From assembly GCA_020854055.1 (NCBI GenBank), contig JADZGD010000137.1, positions 1 to 64,000 of the forward strand: a DNA stretch of 64,000 bases, written 5' to 3'. The notes under the pieces were generated by a model that was not told the DNA's origin, made no database searches, and worked only from the letters and a program-made list of their open reading frames with translations. This DNA is from Bryobacterales bacterium. Lineage in GTDB: Bacteria > Acidobacteriota > Terriglobia > Bryobacterales > Bryobacteraceae. The position numbers were made by a program, and so were the translations under genes. This document shows positions 51,134 to 58,901 of the stretch, one piece after another; positions within the stretch are counted from its first letter, which is position 1; each line of letters begins with the position of its first letter.

Positions 51134-53013
51134 TGCCGCACGTAGATGCGAACCGGGTTGCTCTGCTGCCCGCCCGCCTCGATCATCAATTCTGCCGGAC
51201 CGCCATTCACCAGATCGGGTAGTTGCGCCTCCACCAGGTAGAAGCCGACGTATCCCGGCGCCAGAATTGCCCGCGTGACCGTCAGGGGCGCGCCGTTCAA
51301 CGTAGCGCGCACCGGAGCGATCACCTTGGGAGCATTCTCCAACGGCGCCGCCAGGCCTGCCGGCCAGTCAGGGCGGACGCGGCCCAGACCCGTCGCCAGA
51401 ATCTGGATGCGCGAACCGGCCCGCGCCGGGTTTGCGGCGTCCAGCAACAAACCACTCTCGCTGTCCATGACCATCGGCGCGCCATCGGCACTCGCAACAA
51501 AGATCGCCGGAGACACGGGACGCAGCGGAATACCCACCCAGAGCGAGCCGGCCGTGGATCCGAGCGAAAGCGCAAGCGAGGAGCCGGCGGCGTCAAATGG
51601 CACCTGCAATTGCGATTCGACGGCGCGCGCATCGAGCACCGGCAGGCTCCGGTCACCGGAACGGGCAGTTGTGACGCGCGCTCCGAGCACCGTCAGCAAC
51701 GAGCCCGGCGCGGCCGCCCGGAGGCTGAAATCGGCAGAACTCACCACCCGGACATCCCGCAACCGGTGCGGCGCCAGCGCCGTGAAGACGCCGAAACCAT
51801 CCACCGCGACAAAAAGCTGGTTCCCACCCGAGTCCAGGCGAACGTCCCGCGCCGCCGCCGGCGGGAGACCGGTCGAAATCGGCACCCAACGCGTTGCCGG
51901 GCCGGGTGCGGCCAAGTCGGTATAGGTCATCCACAGACCTGTGTCGGTAGCCACGTAGACGGCGCCGCTCGTGCGCTCGGCGGTAATGCCATGGGCGGAC
52001 CCATCGGGAAGGTTGGCCGTGAGATCGTCCCAGAACAGGCCACCGTTCTCGGTCCGGAGCACGCGCGGTGAACCGCCTCCTCCTGCCAGCGCGGCCAAAG
52101 CAAGGCGCGGCTCTTTAGGGTCGACAAAGATCGACTCCACCGGGCTTCCCCCGGCCAGAGGTTCCCCCAACCAGGACCGGCCCCCATCGGCGGAGCTCCA
52201 CAGCCGGCCATCCGAGGAACCGGCGTAGAGATAATTATCTAATAGGCCGTAGGCCGTGATCGTGGTTCCCAACGCGTTCGACAACGACTGCCGGATGACG
52301 CTGTCGGCCGAAGCCGCGCCGGAATGCTGCTGCCTCCAGGCGCGCTTTTCGCCCGGCGCCCATTCAATTTCCCCAACGGCGTCGGCCAGCACACGCAAAC
52401 CGTTCGATCCGGCCGGCAGAGCCAAAAACCGGCGGATACCAAGATTGGGCAAATTGTCATTCAAACTCGACCAGGAGATGCCGCCGTCCACCGAATGCCA
52501 CACGCCCAGGTCAGTGGCCAGCGCGATTTCCTCCGGGTTGACCGGGGAAACGGCCAGATCGCGGAGACCGTCGCCCACCAGGGACCGGCCGTGATAGGCC
52601 GTCAGGTTCCGCCAGTTTTTTCCGCCATCCTCGGAGCGCCAGACGCTCTTGCCGGCCGCGTATAGGCGTGCCGTCGATGCCGCGCGCACGATAGCGCCCG
52701 GCTCAGGAAGAGAATCGGCAGCCGGAACCGGCCAAGCCGGCGGCGCCGGCAACCGGGATACTTCCCATTTCTCCAAATCCGCCGTCGAAAACTCGCTCTG
52801 GTTCCTGCAGAGAACGGACAACGAGGATCCATCCGCGGAGAACCAGATTCTCTCTGCCGGGCCGGTAACCAGACCCGCAAGCTGCATCTCGACCGCGGAA
52901 TTACCGATATGCCGCCAGTCTGGCCGGACGCCAGCCGTCTGGGCCGCCGCGGGAACCAGCAGCAAGTTGACCGCCAGCAGAACCACCGGCAAATTTGTGG
53001 CCTTTGGACACAT
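51130..53013 (-). CDS. Secreted repeat protein with Solibacter-type C-terminal domain
   Basis: A 627-residue exported protein. Signal peptide MCPKATNLPVVLLAVNLLLV at ATG 53013; the frame to 53103 adds nothing. Residues about 40-390 hold BNR/Asp-box-like repeats (SADGGRSWLGEPL, TENGGLFWDDLT, SVDGGISWSSLN), forming a sialidase/YCF48-like propeller. The C-terminal 220 residues have the strand pattern of the domain named TIGR03437 in Solibacter (FSLRAAAPGSLLTVLGARV, then an ILATGLGRV segment). This domain is nearly diagnostic of the Solibacter lineage. First gene of the four-gene operon; function unknown. Confidence 0.85.
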   Translation of the reverse strand: MCPKATNLPVVLLAVNLLLVPAAAQTAGVRPDWRHIGNSAVEMQLAGLVTGPAERIWFSADGSSLSVLCRNQSEFSTADLEKWEVSRLPAPPAWPVPAADSLPEPGAIVRAASTARLYAAGKSVWRSEDGGKNWRNLTAYHGRSLVGDGLRDLAVSPVNPEEIALATDLGVWHSVDGGISWSSLNDNLPNLGIRRFLALPAGSNGLRVLADAVGEIEWAPGEKRAWRQQHSGAASADSVIRQSLSNALGTTITAYGLLDNYLYAGSSDGRLWSSADGGRSWLGEPLAGGSPVESIFVDPKEPRLALAALAGGGGSPRVLRTENGGLFWDDLTANLPDGSAHGITAERTSGAVYVATDTGLWMTYTDLAAPGPATRWVPISTGLPPAAARDVRLDSGGNQLFVAVDGFGVFTALAPHRLRDVRVVSSADFSLRAAAPGSLLTVLGARVTTARSGDRSLPVLDARAVESQLQVPFDAAGSSLALSLGSTAGSLWVGIPLRPVSPAIFVASADGAPMVMDSESGLLLDAANPARAGSRIQILATGLGRVRPDWPAGLAAPLENAPKVIAPVRATLNGAPLTVTRAILAPGYVGFYLVEAQLPDLVNGGPAELMIEAGGQQSNPVRIYVRQ

Positions 53014-53097
53014 CCAACGAGTCCATTCTATCCCTAAAGATCGGTGCTTCGGTCTGAAAACTATTGAGATATCTGAATTTGGCACAAATTTCAACCT

Positions 53098-53114
53098 AGG
53101 CACAGAACTTGCAA
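53098..53114 (+). promoter_or_regulatory. Near-consensus sigma-54 promoter before the FecR-domain gene
   Basis: AGGCACAGAACTTGCAA matches the sigma-54 consensus TGGCAC-N5-TTGCW except for the first base. The GG and GC pairs are 12 bp apart as required. Transcription would start near 53124, 25 bp before the gene. A less good TTGGCAC-N4-TTCAA lies 19 bp upstream. Confidence 0.55.
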
Positions 53115-53148
53115 TGCAATTTTAGTGGTAGACTGATGATCTGTTGAA

Positions 53149-54024
53149 ATGGCGGTGTTGTCCCTGATGACACCGCGGAAAGAGATGCCTCGCTGGCCCA
53201 GAGTCCGGTCGCTCGGGTTCGTTTTGACGAGCCTGGTGCTGGCCGTGTGTGTAATCGGCGACCCGGCGCTGGCTCAAACCCCACCCACGTCCCTGCCTCC
53301 GGACGGCGCGCGTGTAACCCGGCTGGTTGGGCGTGTCTCCGTGTTGCGGGATCGCTACCCGTGGGCGCTGCAGGTGGGCGACGCGGTCAAGTGCAAAGAG
53401 ATTATCCAGACGGGGCCCGACGGCTACGCCACTTTCGAGGTCATTTCGGACCACAGCACGTTCGACGTCTTTCCGAACTCCCAGGTAATCTTCCGGACCA
53501 ATCCGGGTAATTGGCAGGATCTGCTGGAGATCCTGCTCGGGCGAATCAAGGTTCACATCGAACATATTGGCGGCGTTCCCAACCCCAATAAGGTCATCGC
53601 GCCGACGGCGATCATTTCCGTGCGCGGTACAACATTCGACGTGAGCGTGGAGGATGACGGATACTCAACCCTGGTCGTGGTCGATGAGGGTCAGGTATGG
53701 GTGAGGCATTCTCTGCTGCCCCAGTCGGAATGGAAACACCTGAACGAGGGCGATTACATCCGGGTGTACAAGAACGTGCCGATCGCCGAAAAGTCCTTCG
53801 ACAAGGGTGGCGCGTTGCGCAAAGCGTTACGGGCGGCCGTGGAAGTCATGATCCAGTGGCCGCGCAACACCGGCACCGGCGGGCCTTCGGCTCCAACCGG
53901 CGGCGGTGGCGGAGGCACCGGCGTGGGCGATACCAAGGCCGATCCTCCTCCGCCGCCGCCTCCTCCGCCACCTCCGCCACCGCCCCCATCGGCTCCGCCG
54001 CCAGCGCCACCGCCGGGACGCTGA
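53149..54024 (+). CDS. FecR-domain exported protein with polyproline tail
   Basis: A 291-residue protein. Signal peptide to about residue 42 (ending ALAQ). FecR-like domain at about 55-200 (VGRVSVLRDRYPWALQVGDA, APTAIISVRGTTFDVSV, TLVVVDEGQVWVR). Then a Gly-rich linker and a C-terminal run of about 17 prolines and Pro/Ser/Ala repeats (residues 266-291). No sigma factor or anti-sigma arrangement is nearby, so this is a structural or envelope FecR protein rather than iron signalling. The polyproline stretch will need elongation factor P. The promoter appears sigma-54 dependent. An alternative ATG is 18 bases downstream. Confidence 0.82.
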   Translation: MAVLSLMTPRKEMPRWPRVRSLGFVLTSLVLAVCVIGDPALAQTPPTSLPPDGARVTRLVGRVSVLRDRYPWALQVGDAVKCKEIIQTGPDGYATFEVISDHSTFDVFPNSQVIFRTNPGNWQDLLEILLGRIKVHIEHIGGVPNPNKVIAPTAIISVRGTTFDVSVEDDGYSTLVVVDEGQVWVRHSLLPQSEWKHLNEGDYIRVYKNVPIAEKSFDKGGALRKALRAAVEVMIQWPRNTGTGGPSAPTGGGGGGTGVGDTKADPPPPPPPPPPPPPPPSAPPPAPPPGR

Positions 54025-54105
54025 CCAGCCGTTCCCTGTCTGAAACCGGTGCGCGCCCACCCAATACCGATCTAATGCGAAACTGGGAAGGGCGTAATTT
54101 TTCAG

Positions 54106-54675
54106 ATGATCTCATCGAAGCTGCTGATAGTACCCTTGATCCCGATGCTCGGGTTGGCTGCCGAACCGCAGGCCGGCGCTCTGACACCGGAGTGGGACGT
54201 CGCCACCAGCCTGAAGGCCCTTTCCGCGCAAGCGCAGCGCCTAAAACCGATCCTCGATCAGGTTAAGCCACAGGACTGGGTAGCCAAAGGAGCCTCACCG
54301 GCCTACCAGCGCCAGTTGGATGCGACAAAAAACGAGCTAACCTACCTGACCGGCGCCATTCAGAAGCTCTCCGCCCGGCCGGAAAAACTCACCGTGGCGC
54401 TGGAAACATACTTCCGTATGCAAGCGCTCGAAACCTTCCTCGGATCGCTGGCGGAAGGTATCCGAAAGTATCAGAACGCGCCGTTGGCGGACCTGCTGCT
54501 CGGCGTGCAATCGGAAAATTGGAATAACCGCGAAAAACTGCGGCAGTACATCGTCGATCTGGCTACCAACCAGGAACAGGAACTGAAGGTGATGGATGAG
54601 GAGACTCAGCGTTGCCGGCTCTTTCTGTCGCAGCAGCCGGCTCCGAAAAGCGCGCCGGCCAAGAGGGTCCAGTGA
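54106..54675 (+). CDS. Hypothetical exported coiled protein
   Basis: A 189-residue protein with a short signal peptide (LLIVPLIPMLGLAAEP). The remainder is largely helical with heptad-like Leu/Ala spacing (VATSLKALSAQAQRLKPILD, TKNELTYLTGAIQKLSA). It has no cysteine except one near the C-terminus and a Lys/Pro-rich end. It sits 81 bp after the FecR-domain gene and is followed with a GTGA overlap by a small Cys-rich protein. No family was recognised; a periplasmic helical role is inferred from composition only. Confidence 0.65.
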   Translation: MISSKLLIVPLIPMLGLAAEPQAGALTPEWDVATSLKALSAQAQRLKPILDQVKPQDWVAKGASPAYQRQLDATKNELTYLTGAIQKLSARPEKLTVALETYFRMQALETFLGSLAEGIRKYQNAPLADLLLGVQSENWNNREKLRQYIVDLATNQEQELKVMDEETQRCRLFLSQQPAPKSAPAKRVQ

Positions 54676-54836
54676 GCGAAGTTCAGCAATTCATCTGCAG
54701 CATCTGCAGCGAGCCATCGACCAGAATCTGCGTCTGGTGTACCAAGGACGCCTGCGAGAACCATCTCTGCGAGAAGTGCGGGCGGTGCAGCGACTGCTGC
54801 GAGTGCGAGGTGCGCCCGGACCTGGCGGCTTCCTGA
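54672..54836 (+). CDS. Small Cys-rich zinc-ribbon-like protein
   Basis: A 54-residue frame begins with GTG overlapping the previous stop (GTGA). It contains 11 Cys and one His between residues 9 and 46 in C-x2-C and C-x-C pairs (ICSICSE, RICVWCTKDACENHLCEKCG, RCSDCCEC). The spacing resembles B-box or FYVE-like double zinc sites. It has no signal peptide, unlike its upstream neighbour. The coupling suggests it is expressed with the helical protein. Function unknown. Confidence 0.65.
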   Translation: MSEVQQFICSICSEPSTRICVWCTKDACENHLCEKCGRCSDCCECEVRPDLAAS

Positions 54837-54845
54837 TCTCTCCGC

Positions 54846-55319
54846 CTATTTGATCTCGGAGCTTTCGGCCGTGGCCGGTTGATTACCCCAATTCTCTCTC
54901 ACAACCAGGGACTGATCCGAGAAAAAGGTACGCCGTCCGGTGCCATTATAGGCTACCGGGTCGGCATGGACGCTGTAGCCGCCCTGGTTGCCCTCAACCG
55001 TGAACTTATAGCCGGTCTTTAATCCCGCAGCCAGGTCGCCGGGTAGCAGGTCCGCCCCGTCCGGTCCGGCCTGCTTACTCGCCGGCGGACCCAGTTGCGC
55101 CAGCGTAGCAGCGTACTTGCCGAATTGCGAGTAGTATTGTGTCTGGGCGGTGTGGATCGCCATAATCTGGCGAATCGCGGCCATCTCGTTGGCATTCTGC
55201 TTGGCTCTGTCCAGTTTCGGAACGGCGATAGCGGCAATAATCAGAATGATCGCGATGACGATCAGCAACTCGATGAGTGAGAAGCCCTTCTCGAGCGCGC
55301 GGCGCCTAGTGTAGTTCAT
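54846..55319 (-). CDS. Type IV pilin / type II secretion pseudopilin (orphan)
   Basis: A 157-residue prepilin. The N-terminal leader MNYTRRRALEKG is cut after Gly12 by prepilin peptidase to give FSLIELLIVIAIILIIAAIA with Glu5, the pilin signature and hydrophobic helix. The C-terminal part (residues 60-157) has a GspG/PilA-like region with a QTQYYSQFGKYAATLAQLG segment and no disulfide pair. The start is ATG 55319 with GGAGGT five bases upstream. No pilus assembly gene is nearby; the gene follows pyrG after 60 bp. It may be a minor pilin or pseudopilin that works with a remote system. Confidence 0.87.
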   Translation of the reverse strand: MNYTRRRALEKGFSLIELLIVIAIILIIAAIAVPKLDRAKQNANEMAAIRQIMAIHTAQTQYYSQFGKYAATLAQLGPPASKQAGPDGADLLPGDLAAGLKTGYKFTVEGNQGGYSVHADPVAYNGTGRRTFFSDQSLVVRENWGNQPATAESSEIK

Positions 55320-55379
55320 TTTACCTCCGGACAATCGGAATTCCCTTTTTGATAATGACGCAAATGAGCGCTTGCGCGT

Positions 55380-57038
55380 TCAACCGGCGTTCGATTCCAC
55401 CGCCTGGGACAGGCTGGCAGTCTGTTTGATGCCTTCCTGGCGCCCCCTCCGGTACTCCACTGCCGCGCCGATAAAAGAACGGAACAGAGGATGCGGCTCG
55501 AGCGGCTTCGACTTGAACTCGGGGTGAAATTGGCAGCCTAAAAACCAGGGGTGGTCCGGAAGCTCGCAGATCTCCACATAGACACCGTCCTCGGTCTGGC
55601 CGGTGATCCGCAATCCAGCCGTGGTCAGGGCCTGTTCGTACTCCCGATTAAACTCGTACCGGTGGCGATGGCGTTCGCTGATCGAAGCCGCCTGGTACGC
55701 CTCGCGAGCGAGACTCTGCTCGGCCAGAAAGCAGGTATAGGCGCCCAGCCGCATGGTGCCGCCCAACTCGTCCACGCCCTTCAATTCGCGCAGTTTATAG
55801 ATGACGCGGTGAGGCGTGTTCTGGTCGAATTCGGTGGAATTGGCGCGGACCAGGCCGGCCACGTTACGGGCAAACTCGATCACCATGGTCTGCATCCCGA
55901 GACAAATGCCGAAATAGGGAACTTCGCGTTCCCGGGCAAAGCGGATGGCATCGATCATCCCCTCAATGCCGCGATTGCCGAATCCGCCTGGAACCAGGAT
56001 GCCATCGTAACCGTCAAGCCGGTCCATACAGCCAGGCCAATTCAACGGCTCGGCATCGATCCAGTCGATATTGACCTTCACGTTATGCGCCAGACCGCCG
56101 TGCAACAGCGCCTCTTTCAGGCTCTTGTAGGAATCTTCGTACTCGACATACTTGCCCACCAGGCCGATCCGGACCTCACCCTTCGGATTCTGCATTCGGG
56201 CAATCATGCCGGACCAGCGGGCCAGGTCACGGGGGCCGGCGTCTAACTTCAACAACCGGAGCACCAGGTCGTCCACCTGCTGGTCGGCGAAGACCAGTGG
56301 AATTTCGTAGACCGATTTGACGTCCTTGGCCGTGATGACCGCGTCCACATCCACGTCGCAGAACAGCGCGATCTTTTCCTTGACATCCTGCGGCAGAGGC
56401 CGTTCCGACCGGCACATCAAAATATCGGGCTGGATGCCAATGGCGCGCAACTCCTTGACGCTGTGCTGGGTAGGCTTGGTCTTCAGTTCGTGGGCCGCCG
56501 CAATCCAGGGGACCAGGGTGACGTGAACAAAGATGGCATTCGAACGCCCCACCTCGTGCCGCAACTGGCGGATCGCCTCCAGAAATGGAAGCGACTCGAT
56601 GTCGCCAACCGTGCCGCCGATCTCGATCAGCACCACATCGGCGTCCTGGGAGACGCGCCGGATGCCGGCCTTGATCTCGTTGGTGACGTGAGGAATCACC
56701 TGGACCGTTTTGCCCAGGTAATCCCCGCGCCGTTCCCGCTGAATGATCGTCTCGTAGATCCGCCCCGATGTGAGATTGTTGCTTTGAGTGAGGCGGGCGT
56801 GAGTAAACCGTTCATAATGACCCAGGTCGAGGTCCGTCTCCGCCCCATCGTCGGTGACAAAGACTTCACCGTGCTGGAACGGGCTCATCGTGCCCGGATC
56901 CACGTTCAGGTAGGGGTCGAACTTCTGCAGGGTGACGCGGAGCCCCCGGCTTTCCAGCAGACAGCCGATCGAAGCGGCCGCAATCCCCTTGCCCAGGGAA
57001 GAAACAACGCCACCAGTAACAAAAATATACTTTGCCAT
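55380..57038 (-). CDS. pyrG: CTP synthase
   Basis: Converts UTP to CTP using glutamine. The 552 residues start MAKYIFVTGGVVSSLGKG, the N-terminal synthase domain with P-loop and UTP site. The C-terminal glutaminase domain (from about 300) has the nucleophile Cys in FGICLGMQ near residue 385 and His/Glu in CQFHPEF. MDA precedes this start in the open frame and is not needed. It follows kdsB (57 bp), coupling CTP supply to CMP-KDO synthesis, which is reasonable biologically. Confidence 0.97.
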   Translation of the reverse strand: MAKYIFVTGGVVSSLGKGIAAASIGCLLESRGLRVTLQKFDPYLNVDPGTMSPFQHGEVFVTDDGAETDLDLGHYERFTHARLTQSNNLTSGRIYETIIQRERRGDYLGKTVQVIPHVTNEIKAGIRRVSQDADVVLIEIGGTVGDIESLPFLEAIRQLRHEVGRSNAIFVHVTLVPWIAAAHELKTKPTQHSVKELRAIGIQPDILMCRSERPLPQDVKEKIALFCDVDVDAVITAKDVKSVYEIPLVFADQQVDDLVLRLLKLDAGPRDLARWSGMIARMQNPKGEVRIGLVGKYVEYEDSYKSLKEALLHGGLAHNVKVNIDWIDAEPLNWPGCMDRLDGYDGILVPGGFGNRGIEGMIDAIRFAREREVPYFGICLGMQTMVIEFARNVAGLVRANSTEFDQNTPHRVIYKLRELKGVDELGGTMRLGAYTCFLAEQSLAREAYQAASISERHRHRYEFNREYEQALTTAGLRITGQTEDGVYVEICELPDHPWFLGCQFHPEFKSKPLEPHPLFRSFIGAAVEYRRGRQEGIKQTASLSQAVESNAG

Positions 57039-57095
57039 CGCATCCACACGAACCCGCCACCAGCCGCACCGGCGGCATCGGACGGAATTTGCACT

Positions 57096-57836
57096 TTATT
57101 GGTCCACTGTCCGAAGCTCGATCAGCTTCGAAACTCTTTCCAGATCCTCGGGAGTATCCACACCAAGCGATTCGTATTCAGTTTCCAGCACGCGAATGGA
57201 GAAGCCGTTTTCAAGTGCCCGCAGTTGCTCTAATTTCTCCGCCTTTTCGAGCGGACCCACGGGTAACCCGGAGTACCGCAAAAGAAAATCGCGGCGATAA
57301 ACATACAGACCGACGTGTTTGAAGCAAACCGGTAACGTGTCCCGCCCGAAGGGAATCATCGAGCGGGAAAAATAAAGAGCGTTGCCGGCGGCGTCCGAGA
57401 CCACTTTGACGACATTCGGATTGGTCAGTTCCTCCGGGTTCTCGATGCGCTTCTTCAACGTACTCATCGGCACATCGGAACCGTGGATCAGGCCAGTGAC
57501 GGCGGCGTCAATTGCCCCGGGGTCAATCAGCGGCTCGTCGCCCTGGATGTTCACGATGAATTCGGCGGAATCCGAAGAGGCGACTTCGGCGGCGCGGTCG
57601 GTACCGGAACTGTGGCCGGCCCGCGTCATGCGTACCGCTGCGCCAAAGCGGCGGGCGGCCGCCTGTACCTCCTCGCTATCGGTAGCAATGACCACGCCGG
57701 ACAGGTAGCGCGATTGGCTGGCCCGCTCGAAAACGTGCTGTACCATGGGCTTTCCGGCGATAAGGGTGAGAACTTTTCCAGGGAACCGTGTGGAGGCAAA
57801 CCGGGCGGGGATCACGCCCAGAATTCTTTGCGGCAC
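57096..57836 (-). CDS. kdsB: 3-deoxy-manno-octulosonate cytidylyltransferase
   Basis: Activates KDO with CTP to give CMP-KDO for lipid A core. The 246 residues begin (GTG start) VPQRILGVIPARFASTRFPG with the nucleotide-binding PARxxSxRxPGK motif. An NIQGDEPLIDP loop near residue 95 is diagnostic, and a PFGRDTLPVCFKHVGLYVYR segment follows. A possible extended -10 (TGTTATGAT) on the minus strand ends only 6 bp before the GTG, so the message may be leaderless. Together with rfaE2 elsewhere in the window it shows the cell makes a KDO/heptose lipopolysaccharide core. Confidence 0.95.
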   Translation of the reverse strand: MPQRILGVIPARFASTRFPGKVLTLIAGKPMVQHVFERASQSRYLSGVVIATDSEEVQAAARRFGAAVRMTRAGHSSGTDRAAEVASSDSAEFIVNIQGDEPLIDPGAIDAAVTGLIHGSDVPMSTLKKRIENPEELTNPNVVKVVSDAAGNALYFSRSMIPFGRDTLPVCFKHVGLYVYRRDFLLRYSGLPVGPLEKAEKLEQLRALENGFSIRVLETEYESLGVDTPEDLERVSKLIELRTVDQ

Positions 57837-57873
57837 AATCGATCATAACACGAGGTGGGTAAAAACTACCGTA

Positions 57874-57882
57874 TGTTATACT
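57874..57882 (+). promoter_or_regulatory. Extended -10 promoter of the VWFA gene pair
   Basis: TG-T-TATACT with predicted start near 57889, 20 bp before the gene. The surrounding 13-mer TGTTATACTGGGC is identical to the one before the PIN-TRAM gene. Confidence 0.5.
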
Positions 57883-57908
57883 GGGCCTAGTCGAAGACGA
57901 GGAGCATC

Positions 57909-58901
57909 ATGGCCGTAACGCCTCACTGGAAGATCGTCCTTCCAATCCTTGCCTTGGCGCTGGTAGTCACCGCGTGGGCCGCCTCCGACGACACCAAGGT
58001 ATCGATCACTCCGCGGACCAAGGATTCCATCGCAAAAAGTGACGCCGCCGTACCGCGCTCCAACATCCGGGTGAACTCCACCCTGGTATTGATACCGGTG
58101 ACCGTAATGACTCCGCTCGGACAGGTGGTGACGGGGTTGGAGAAGGAACATTTCCGGCTGTTTGAAGACAAAGCGGAACAGAAGATCACCCACTTTGCCA
58201 GCGAGGATGCGCCACTCAGCGTCGGATTGGTGTTCGACATCAGTGGGAGCATGGGCAGCAAGCTCCAGAAATCGCGCCAGGCCGCGGCCCAGTTCTTCAA
58301 GACGGCCAATCCGGAAGACGAATTCTTCCTGGTGGAGTTCAACGACCGCCCGCAACTGGTGCGGCCGTTCACTCCAAACACCGAAGAGATTCAAAATCAA
58401 CTCACCTTCACCCAGGCCAAAGGGCGCACGGCACTGCTCGATGGCCTTTATCTGGCGATGAACGAGATGCGCCGGGCCAGGAACCCGCGCAAGGCCATCC
58501 TCATCATCTCCGACGGCGGCGATAACAGCAGCCGCTACACCGAGAGTGAAATCAAGAATGCCATCCGTGAAGCCGATGTCCAGGTGTACGCCATCGGCAT
58601 CTTCGAGCCGCTCTCGTCGCGCGCCCGTACGGGCGAAGAACTGGCAGGCCCCGGCTTGCTGAGCGAACTGGCCGAGCAGACCGGAGGCCGGCACTTCCCG
58701 GTGGAAAATATCAACGAATTACCCGATATCGCCGCTAAAATCGGAATCGAACTGCGCAACCAATACGTCATCGGATACACGTCCAGCAATCAGGAGCGGA
58801 ACGGAAAGTACCGCCATGTACAGGTGAAGCTCAATCAACCGCGCGGGCTGCCGCCACTGCGGGCGTACTGGCGGCTTGGATATTATGCCCCGACTCAGTA
58901 G
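57909..58901 (+). CDS. VWFA-related acidobacterial protein, exported (first of pair)
   Basis: A 330-residue protein of the acidobacterial VWFA-related type (TIGR03436). N-terminal hydrophobic signal (ILALALVVTAWAAS). The von Willebrand A domain at about 105-290 has an intact metal-ion-dependent adhesion site: D-I-S-G-S-M in VFDISGSMGSK and later Thr and Asp (ISDGGDNSSR). A C-terminal strand segment reads QYVIGYTSSNQERNGKYRH. GAGGAG precedes the ATG. It overlaps the next, homologous gene by 17 bp. The function is unknown; adhesion or protein interaction in the envelope is likely. Confidence 0.87.
   Translation: MAVTPHWKIVLPILALALVVTAWAASDDTKVSITPRTKDSIAKSDAAVPRSNIRVNSTLVLIPVTVMTPLGQVVTGLEKEHFRLFEDKAEQKITHFASEDAPLSVGLVFDISGSMGSKLQKSRQAAAQFFKTANPEDEFFLVEFNDRPQLVRPFTPNTEEIQNQLTFTQAKGRTALLDGLYLAMNEMRRARNPRKAILIISDGGDNSSRYTESEIKNAIREADVQVYAIGIFEPLSSRARTGEELAGPGLLSELAEQTGGRHFPVENINELPDIAAKIGIELRNQYVIGYTSSNQERNGKYRHVQVKLNQPRGLPPLRAYWRLGYYAPTQ

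Noticed and set aside
53079..53096. Second sigma-54-like site TTGGCAC-N4-TTCAA
   Set aside because: The -12 element lacks GC at the correct position; only the site at 53098 fits the spacing.
53943..54015. CCTCCGCC-rich repeats as a CRISPR or satellite array
   Set aside because: The repeats are codon-scale proline codons in frame with the FecR-domain gene, with no unique spacers.
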